This document shows, piece by piece, positions 55,990-64,000 of a stretch of 64,000 bases of DNA (positions are counted from its first letter, which is position 1; each line of letters starts with the position of its first letter). The translations under genes and the position numbers were made by a program. The notes beneath the pieces were generated by a model, which saw nothing but the letters and a program-made list of their open reading frames with translations, searched no databases and was not told the DNA's origin. The stretch is from Prostheceraeus crozeri (lineage: Eukaryota; Platyhelminthes; Polycladida; Euryleptidae). The stretch spans positions 62,001 to 126,000 of the forward strand of contig CAJQUW010015339.1 of NCBI GenBank assembly GCA_907163375.1. The letters are read 5' to 3'.

Positions 55990-56901
55990 TGAAAATATGA
56001 AAGAATACCTTCTTCTTCGGGTACGGTATATTAAATAAAAAATGCAAATTTTCTTGACGTTTCGCCGTCCGGCTTGGTCGCAGGAATCGAAGAAACTGTT
56101 GTACAAAACAGAATACAATTCATGAGGATGGCATGATATTGATTTAATACTAGATAAATTGCTATTAGACCTGTTAAACATAAGATACACAACCGTATAA
56201 AATTATTCATGTACCCCTGTAATACTGCTATTTACAATCTAAGTATACTGATGCTGTATCACTACAAATAAGACAAGGAATACTAAAATGAAGTTAAGAA
56301 AACTGCTGGAGAAAGAAACCTGGTCCATGAGACAATGGTCAGCTTCTTCCCGGTGCATCCATTCATTAATTGATCAGGCTGGATCTCGTTGATGTACAGC
56401 GACTCAAGAAAAATACGTCGAGAATAGTTACTATAACTATTAATAATTAATTAATATTAATAACTATTCTCGACGTATTTTTCTTGAGTCGCTGTACATC
56501 AACGAGATCCAGCCTGATCAATTAATGAATGGATGCACCGGGAAGAAGCTGACCATTGTCTCATGAACCAGGTTTCTTTCTCCAGCATTTTTCTTAACTT
56601 CATTTTAGTATTCTTTGTCTTATTTGTAGTGATACAGCATCAGTATACTTAGATTGTAAATAGCAGTATTACAGGGGTACATGAATAATTTTATACGGTT
56701 GTGTATCTTATGTTTAACAGGTCTAATAGCAATTTATCTAGTATTAAATCAATATCATGCCATCCTCATGAATTGTATTCTGTTTTGTACAACAGTTTCT
56801 TCGATTCTTGCGACCAAGCCGGACGGCGAAACGTCAAGAAAATTTGCATTTTTTATTTAATATACCGTACCCGAAGAAGAAGGTATTCTTTCATATTTTC
56901 A
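55990..56901. repeat. Near-perfect 912-bp palindrome (441-bp arms, 30-bp spacer)
   Basis: Arms 55990–56430 and 56461–56901 are inverse copies with roughly four to six mismatches and no net length difference. The 30-bp centre is itself AT-only and self-complementary. Each arm contains GCCGGACGGCGAAACGTC, a Penelope-type hammerhead-like motif (about 56056–56083 inverted, 56810–56835 direct). This suggests two head-to-head copies of a Penelope-like terminal repeat or a recent inverted duplication. Mirrored short frames in both arms are by-products. Confidence 0.88.
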
Positions 56902-58814
56902 ATCATAGCGACCCGGGTACGTGGAACCTCACATTTTCATTACCTTTTCTGTCGATATGAAATCATTCAGATCCCAAGCACTTCACTGAGTGCAGGCCAA
57001 TGAGGAAAAGCGCATGTTTATAAACTTACGGACCAGCGGTAACAGAATTCAAAAATTTTGTGATAAAAATAGCTCAAAGAAAATAATGTCCGGATAATTT
57101 TTGAGCGATGTAATTGGAATGCAAATCTGGTCAAGATGTGTAAATTCGGTAAAAGAACTCGTGAATCGCCCGGAAATTTGAAGCTTGAAATCTGGCCGCC
57201 GCCCTGTGTACCACATTCATGGGTGAGATTCTTCCGGAAATTTGGCATGAACGTTATTAGGTCTTGGGATTCGTCCAAGAACGTTATGAAACAGAAGGGT
57301 GGTGGTAGGGTTTTTTCTATGGTTGTTGAATTTTTGAGCACGTTTTGAGAAGCAAAGTTTTTCAAGATTGTTAGATATTTTCCTATTTTCGTCAAACATA
57401 TTTTTGATTAGACTGTCAGGCCTATTTTAATAAATATTTATCAGTAAATATTTCAACTTAGAAAGTAATATATCAACATATATGCTAACGAATTGTCTTC
57501 TCCCTGCCTTGAATACTAGTTGAGTGCTGTTTCTTCGGTTGAAGAATTCGAAATTTATTTGCCATTAATCGAATACAGAAATCTTCTAGAAACGCATGAC
57601 GCCGCTTGATTAAAATTCAATGAAATCTTCGTATTTCTTTTAACTTCACTTCATTAGGAGAAAACAGCAAAACTTCAAGAAAGAAGTCAGAAACAAACAA
57701 ATTATTCGAAGAATAGCTTCACTGTCCTCTTTCTGTCCATTTTACAAGACCTAGTTTATCCTCTTATTTTTGCATGCTTAGATGCTGTGAGGCCTACCAA
57801 TAGTACCGCGTATAAAAGTCTTGCCACTACAAATTATTATTAAACCAACGATGAGTTTTTTTTAGAAGGTTGTTTGCCTGTCGTTCATTTGCTGTCCTAC
57901 GCATACACATTCATGATGTCCTCATACTTGACTGTGATCAAAATGAATTGCCGACTATGAATGTTTTCCCTTCTATGAATTTGAAATACTGAACTCTTCT
58001 AAATAACAACTTCATTAGAAAGCTATGATCGTGCACACTTTTAGTAGGCTATTCATCAATTATCATTTTCATGATTGCATTTTATACGCACGAACTATAC
58101 GTCAAAGTTATCTACTAATGGTATGGATGAAAATTGGCGAAGCTTGATGTTGGTGTTGCCTGCTCGTGAACGGAACCTTGATTACAATCTTATGACAGGT
58201 GAGTTCGTATATTGTAAGTATCGGTACTTCTGTATGTACAATTTGGCCGTTAAGCCAGTGATAAGTCTTCTCACTGCCCTCCAATGTTTCGTCGAAAAAT
58301 CGCTAAGTTGTTTATCGAATCATCTCACTGATTTTTTTTTTGAACTTCAGGTGGCAGTTGGAGTCGATCAGCGCATTACAGAATAAACCTTGAGGAAATG
58401 AAATCCGGATAAGGAATGGATAGATGCCATGACTCCTAATTGTATCCAATGCAGTGAATTATAAAATCCATTCGATTCATTTCTTTGTTGATGAAGAATT
58501 TGTGATAGAGAAAATGTAAAATGGGTTTTAAAAGACGGATGTAAAAGATTAAGCGGACACAATGACTTCGGCAATTGCAGTAAGTCATGAAAAGTTGTAA
58601 TGACACAAATGATAGGCCTATAAGCAAGTAGACATTTTCTCTGATCTACGAAGATTTCTACTTCTTGAAGAAGGCCTGTAATCTGATGCTGTGCTTGCGC
58701 TGGATATTGAGTTTCAAGAAGAATCTGAAAATGAGAATTTCTGCTCGAAATAATTTGTTCGTTGATATTTTCCTGTAACTGGCTGCTTGAGTTGTCGTCG
58801 GATCATCAATATAG
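56902..58814. other. Non-coding stretch
   Basis: At 57155–57350 a less AT-rich patch (GAATCGCCCGGAAATTTGAA…GGTGGTGGTAGGG) resembles a dispersed-repeat fragment. Possible splice-like signals near 58197 (CAGGTGAG) and 58350 (CTTCAGGTGG) do not delimit a convincing gene. Confidence 0.35.
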
Positions 58815-59400
58815 TTCAGAGTTGTCCAAAGTGTGGCCCGCGGGCCGCATGCGGCCCACGTCCTTTTCTTGAAATTCCAGAAATCGTTTCATTTTTCACA
58901 TCTGTAGAGTTGCGCTGAAGATTGAATGTTTTTTCTAAATTATATATTTCAAGTTTAAATTGCAAACTTAGATTTCACAATGATGATTTCCTTTTCCATG
59001 ACGATAGTATCAGCAGTTGTTGAAGCCCTATATACCTTGATTTAAGACTCCGTCAAGCGATTCCAAGACTTCCAGCACATTGAGAAAAATTTCAATGTCT
59101 TCAATGCTCCGCTAGCGATAGCTATATCAGAAGCAGATGAAGCTTTACAACTTGAATTGTGTGGCTTATAAATTAATCAGTTTTTCCTATGCAAGGCTAC
59201 TCTGCCAATCATTAGATTTTGGCCTCTTCTTTTTGAAGATCACTACCCCAATTTGCGCCGCTTTGGATTACGCTTTCACTCACTGTTTGGAAGTATTTGT
59301 CCTTGTGAGTCAAACATTTTCCACAATAAAGTCTATCAAATCTAGAGCGCCCTAACCTCAGTTGACGCGAAGAAACTGACCTACAAAGTGCAGTAACTAC
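58815..59400 (+). mobile_element. hAT relic, GTF2IRD2/Charlie-like, internally deleted
   Basis: The 5' side has CCAAAGTGTGGCCCGCGGGC followed by CGCATGCGGCCC, the typical start of Charlie-type hAT elements. From about 59047 the plus strand encodes 'DSVKRFQDFQHIEKNF', 'LQLELCGL' and 'HYPNLRRFGLRFHSLFGS', the C-terminal dimerisation domain. Stop codons interrupt it, and all sequence between the 5' end and this domain is gone. The 3' terminus is not identified. Confidence 0.7.
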
Positions 59401-61022
59401 TACTAGTAACTAGCAATTTACTTGTTTTACTTGCGTCTAAGGCGTAGATAGTGAAAAAGTTGAATAATGTGAACTGCAGTCCACGGCCTTATTTCCTTGC
59501 CGAGTGCTGGCCGCGCCCGTATAAAGTTTGGACAAGCCTGATACAGGTTCACGTTGCTTGCAAGCAACGACCGCAATCGGTAATGAATGCTCCATATCGA
59601 CCACAAAGATATATTTTACTGTGCCGACTTGCGCATTATGGCATTTTCAGTGAAATTGCTCTAAATATTATTGAGGAATTTGAATGGAGTTCCCTTGTCG
59701 CGTGTTACAAATTTAGAAGACCTAAAAGGCGCATCGAGTAAACTTGCTAGTTGCTACATTTTTTCTGATGCGTCACAAGTCACACTGAGTATACATAGTT
59801 ATCATTCATTCATGATATTCTCCTAGAATTTGACTTAATTCTAATTTATTTTGACCTCTAATCATTTGAACTTTATTGCTGACGTAAGAGGGAGATTGCC
59901 ACTTGATTCATAAATGCGAGCCTAACGACGCCCTCATATGATAATGTGTTGTCCTGGTTAGCAGTTGAGTTCCCGATTTCATCAGCTGCTTTTACTTTCT
60001 TCATGAATGGAAACTACGAACGAATGGTGTATGTATTGCTGTTGAGGATAATATTCCATCTTCATTTTGTTACTTGAGATTCAGACGTGAGTAGCAAATT
60101 TCTTTATGTAAATAGCAAAAACAAATTCTAAGCCATTTATTTGGTAACTCGTGCAGGTGTCAACAAACGGAAAATTTGCCGTTGACTATTAGTTAATACT
60201 CGTAATTGTAAATACTTAGTCAAGAAAGAGAATGTGGAAAGTCTAAGCAATTAGTTGGAAAAAAATTTTATGCGGTAACTACGGAACTGATAACCACTCA
60301 TATTTTTTGAATATATAATAATAAATAATATCAATATAATATTAATATCACAATAATATTTTTTGCAGTAAATCTAACGCAAATTGTATTTCAATATTAG
60401 TGGGCTATCGAAGAAAAACTCTTTGTTAACCTTTTGATGCATGAATTAAAAATACACGTTCGTTTACATACCGTAATCGTTTTGTCATTATATATTGTAT
60501 CAGCTTTTACATTGCAAAAGACTGAATTAATTTGTGGTTTGGAATAGAAGACACTTGGAATCAGGAAGTATAAATGAATAAAATATCCCTGAAATAACTC
60601 CCTGATTTGTCTTTCAATAGCCTCATTTTTATCAGCAAAATTGTTTAAGGTCAAAACGTGGAAGAATAATGACAATGCATTTCGTAACCTGCTCAAACTT
60701 CATTCTTGTTGACTAACGCAAATATTTTTCAATATATGTGTCATTTCTTTCAGGTATTTTTATGTGTTTCTTAGGAAATTGCGAGGTGAATCTCCGAAGT
60801 TGGAATGGAGAATTTGGAGAAAGATTATGTGAGTTTGATTAATTCGTGGAGTTAATTTTGTGTTTTGAAGTTAGATATATCTACTGGATTTTGAATATGC
60901 CTTCTTGAGGTTGAAAGCCATGTCAACATAGAGGCTATTCTATGTTGAATTCTGATTACTCATTTTGCTAACGCGTAGTAATGTTATGATGTGATGCGCC
61001 TCAATATTTTCAATGTCCCATC
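59401..61022. other. Non-coding stretch with an exon-like island
   Basis: At 60775–60827 an acceptor-like TTTCTTAG and a donor-like GTGAGT bracket about 50 bases. A similar island occurs at 61225–61281 (TTTCAG … GTGAGT). They could be small exons of an unseen gene, but the coding content is too short to tell. A palindromic ATAATATTA patch lies at 60315–60360. Confidence 0.35.
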
Positions 61023-61153
61023 CAGGGATCGCAATTTTCCGTCTTTTCCTTTTTTTTACGAAATTAGTCTAATGTGGGTATTTCAAATTTGTGCATTCAA
61101 ACCCCGGTTTTTTGCCGATTTTCCGTTTTTTCTTGGGTGAATTGCGATCCCTG
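61023..61153. mobile_element. Miniature hAT element, 131 bp
   Basis: Ends CAGGGATCGCAATTTTCCG and inverted CAGGGATCGCAATTCACCC are flanked by an exact 8-bp duplication GTCCCATC (61015–61022 and 61154–61161). It has no coding capacity. It contains an internal inverse echo of TTTTCCGTxTTTTC. Confidence 0.9.
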
Positions 61154-61161
61154 GTCCCATC

Positions 61162-62589
61162 TGATGTTTATCCATGATAATCTCAATGCAAGTACTTATA
61201 TAGTGGATGTCTTATTTCTTTCAGTTCTCAGAAGTTTTGCGACTTTGATCTCTGAAGGAAGATGAGACATGGAAAAGCTAACGTGAGTTTTGTTAATTTT
61301 TTCATTTTCAGATCGTTCATTGCCTCAAATTCATAAGTTTTGAGTCCTGTTGGGCAACTAGCCACTGGATTTAAAATTTATGATCTATGATTAATGATTT
61401 ATGATTAATTTTATGATCTGGGAGTTAGTTGATTATGGGAGTGTTCGGCATGTATAGTAGTAAAAATTCAAGTGAGTGAAATGTTTGGTCATTTGTAGTA
61501 TTATTCGGTTTGATTCCGGTTTAGTATTATCCTGAGTACAGCAGATATGGTTTATGTCGAAATCTTATCCGTGTGATTTACACAAAAACCCGCTAAGTCA
61601 AAGTGTTAATCCTTCATTAATCCTGATGAAATTCTTCACGCTTATTTAGTCTGCTGCGATGTTCTTCTATCCGTTGCTAGATCGCGAGGATTTTTGTATG
61701 GGAACTAAAGGCGGAGTTCTGTTTGATGTCCGTTTACTCGGTTGGAACTGTGATTGGTTTTCCAAAAGTATTTCATTGTTTGAACGCATCTTTCTTCGGC
61801 CTTTGACATGCCAAAGTTTTCTGTTGAGCTGATGCGTCTCACAGTGTCTTCGTTTCCAAAATGGAAATGCTGTGTAGTTTTCGTGAGTTATTGTAAGCTT
61901 GTTAAACTAGATGCGTACTTAATGTTTATGACTGGATTGTGGACGGCAGATGCTTGATGGTATGCATTAGCTCATGCCCGTTATCTTCTTTAGTTATAAA
62001 AGATATATTTAGCTTAATCCTAGTAAATGGGGGGGGGCGATGGGATAATACATGGAGTCTATTGGTATGCCCGTGCGTTTATCAGCAACTGCTGCTGATG
62101 AAGACAGATCATCATAGAGGCGGCAACATTTGAAGCTGATGAATCTGTAAAGAGGAAACATGAGGCATTAGACGAGTGAAGAATCTCATTGCAGATGAAA
62201 GTGATAAAAATTGAGTATGACAGGAAGCCATTAAAAAACGCGATTTGATCGGAGTTAGGCAAGCAAATAAATTGTTGGACAATACTCAAAGTAAAGTGAG
62301 GTTCGGCACACAGAAGCATTCGAGTGAAGAGTGAAAAAAGAAAGCGTGTCATACATTGTTTAAAGTAGCCAAAAAGCTGAAGACTTCCTAAGAACTTGAT
62401 ATTTTGCTGTATCACCCTGCCACCCATGCTTCACCTAGATTTCTCGCATGCTCAACTTTAGTATAACGAGTTGTCGTCTTGTTTTCGTTGTAGATGATGA
62501 CATGACGGACAATGATCGGGAGAATAAATTTTCTTATTACTACAGTTAAATTTGACATATGCGCCCATAAGTAGTAAGTAAATCTACAC
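61162..62589. other. Non-coding stretch, nothing firm
   Basis: A poly-G run lies at about 62029–62037 (GGGGGGGGGCGATGGGATAA). Frames are short and lack motifs. Confidence 0.4.
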
Positions 62590-62960
62590 CACTGGATAGC
62601 GCAGGATGGCCGCCGTCGAAACATGGTCGCTGACGTCCCCCCCTCCCTTCGATAAAACGACAGAGTGTCGTGGTGGACTTGGGCGACCGCCAGGTTTTGA
62701 CTTGGTGCTAATGTTCGTGAACATGAATTTTGGGGTGAAAATGGGATGTTTCGAGTGGAAGCAGTGCTCGGAGGACTTTGCAAATGTGATTTTTGGACTC
62801 AGCGTCAAATTCTGCATCTGTGGTGTGATTTCCAGCTCAATCGGCGAGAAAAAATTTTTCTTCAAAATTTTTTCGGAAAAGCGACAGAGGTAAAATTTTG
62901 GACGTTTTGGGCTGTGGCGCCAAAACGAAGCATCGGATTGGTAAACGGAGGCCAGATTTG
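62590..62960 (+). repeat. Second copy of the dispersed repeat seen at 36240
   Basis: It opens GATAGCGCAGGATGGCCGCC. It shares GAGTGTCGTGGTGGACTTGG, ATGGGATGTTTCGAGTGGAA and CGTTTTGGGCTGTGGCGCCA-like phrases with 36245–36720, but has no tandem expansion. The unexpanded form implies that the ~296-bp array at 36.8–38.5 kb arose within one copy. Confidence 0.8.
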
Positions 62961-63019
62961 GAATCAGCTTGATGTTATTGTCCAATGAGGATCATCATCC
63001 AATGAGAATCAAGCATTTC

Positions 63020-63029
63020 TATATAAATA
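63020..63029 (+). promoter_or_regulatory. TATA box of the right-edge gene
   Basis: TATATAAATA lies about 170 bases upstream of the open segment at 63194, followed by GAGCCTTCCACAGTGAGAA. The style matches the TATA boxes near 6190 and 6260. Confidence 0.6.
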
Positions 63030-63193
63030 GCGAGCCTTCCACAGTGAGAATCATTCCATCGTTGAATCACACGAGTGACGGACGCACATTTTCTCTCTCT
63101 CTCTATTCTATTATCCAACTAAAGTGGTTAGTCGCTACTTCCCTCCCTCTCCTCCCTTGAACGTAAACTTAATACAATCTTTTTCATTTTCAG

Positions 63194-63895
63194 GCATCTA
63201 CTCCATCTGCTGCACTAGTAGGACAAAATGGCGGTCAAACGTTACAAGGTTCGCTACGATCAGATCATCTACAACTGAGGCCAGTGGAAGAAACAACCAA
63301 GGTACATAATCCTACACCGCTACAGCGTAAATTTAAACAAGTCTTGCGTTATGACGACCATAGCGTAGTACTCCAAACGGGAATGCTCCCTTCCACGGAT
63401 GTCAAGATAATGCGCAATCAGTATGGGGACTACATACTGATCCCCGTGAGTCCATACATTCGCCGCCAACTTGATATTATTGAGTACGTGACATTAAATA
63501 TGGACATTCCTACTGCTCTTGCTCAAGAGTGGAAGGCGAGAGATGACAAGGATACTCCCTATAGAAAGATTTGGGATGGTAATCAAATTTGCCTACCGGT
63601 ATCACATTGGTGTACTTACTATAAGAAGGAGGGAGATCATTCAACATCCATCACATGCGACGAGCTCGGAGAAGGTACTTGGGATATCCTTTTCAAAGTG
63701 AATGGGCTATATTATGGTCGGCACAAGGATAATAAAATAGCCTCTCTCTCCATGCATATGGAATCCATCCTATATATTCCAAAACCACCCAACGTGGACG
63801 ACATAATTGATCAAATCCTTAACAGCAGTGGTACGAAGCGCAAGTCGGAGAAGAATGCTGCATCAAAACGCAAATCAAAGAAGGAGAATTACTAG
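63194..63895 (+). CDS. Unknown protein, at least 234 residues, lysine-rich tail
   Basis: The frame is open from an acceptor-like TTTTCAG (63187–63193) to the stop at 63895. It has no early ATG in frame, so a short first exon between the TATA box and about 63130 is likely. A GTTAGT donor candidate lies near 63128, and a T-rich tract precedes the acceptor. The protein has a Gln/Ser-rich start and a globular middle (LRYDDHSVVLQTG, YILIPVSPYIRRQLD, ICLPVSHWCTYY, GLYYGRHKDN). It ends in a strongly basic tail (KRKSEKN, KRKSKKEN) resembling a nuclear signal. I do not recognise the family. Promoter style and position beside transposon repeats leave open an element-borne origin. It looks whole. Confidence 0.55.
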   Translation, partial: ASTPSAALVGQNGGQTLQGSLRSDHLQLRPVEETTKVHNPTPLQRKFKQVLRYDDHSVVLQTGMLPSTDVKIMRNQYGDYILIPVSPYIRRQLDIIEYVTLNMDIPTALAQEWKARDDKDTPYRKIWDGNQICLPVSHWCTYYKKEGDHSTSITCDELGEGTWDILFKVNGLYYGRHKDNKIASLSMHMESILYIPKPPNVDDIIDQILNSSGTKRKSEKNAASKRKSKKENY

Positions 63896-64000
63896 TCCTT
63901 TCCTAACTCTACCCTATGACAATTCGCTTATGTGCTTTGAGTGTCGTAGACGTGGTCTTATTAGATACATTTTACTTCTTCGTTGCCATCATATCATTTG

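Noticed and set aside
55972-57003. Twin small proteins on opposite strands
   Set aside because: They mirror each other only because of the palindrome; codon use and context do not suggest a gene.

Overview
This is a 64-kb piece of an animal nuclear genome. It is AT-rich, has no operons, shows TATA-box promoters and GT–AG introns, and is crowded with DNA transposons (hAT, Tc1/mariner, foldback MITEs), Penelope-like and RTE/Jockey-type retroelement fragments and a Polinton-like fossil. Frequent TAGGCCT(A) and TACATGTA strings and this repeat mix fit a marine invertebrate, possibly an echinoderm or another deuterostome. That placement is an impression, not a proof. Layout: 1–6.65 kb holds the end of a Polinton-like element (protein-primed type B DNA polymerase piece at the left edge), an intron-containing minus-strand gene of unknown family, and two short unknown genes fired from a divergent promoter; a TTAGGG-type tract lies among them. 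7.3–9.5 kb has two Tc1/mariner relics. 9.6–12.9 kb is bounded by imperfect inverted ends. 13.4–13.7 kb is a foldback MITE. 15.2–26.5 kb is a clear nest of hAT transposons: an outer 11.3-kb element (8-bp target duplication GGTTTGCA) contains an 8.7-kb element (GCTTAGCA), which contains a 6.2-kb element (ATTGCAAC); a fourth, 1.0-kb hAT MITE sits beside them. The middle element keeps an uninterrupted 608-codon transposase. 28.6–39.5 kb is a graveyard of LINE and Penelope-like pieces plus a higher-order tandem repeat (about 296-bp units in an A-B-A-B-A-A order). The standout gene is at 42.55–46.79 kb: one uninterrupted 1412-codon reading frame behind a good TATA box, encoding a signal peptide followed by 43 nearly identical 29- or 34-residue units, each bounded by Lys-Arg sites. 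It looks like a very large multi-copy secreted peptide precursor of a family I do not recognise. Each unit carries an H-x-C-x2-H-x-C motif and 41 of 43 keep an N-x-S glycosylation sequon. 46.8–63 kb is mostly non-coding with a near-perfect 912-bp palindrome (56.0–56.9 kb), small MITEs and hAT debris. The right edge has a TATA-driven gene of unknown family (63.2–63.9 kb). The genes do not form a pathway; apart from the peptide precursor and a few unknown genes near the edges, almost everything recognisable is mobile-element sequence.
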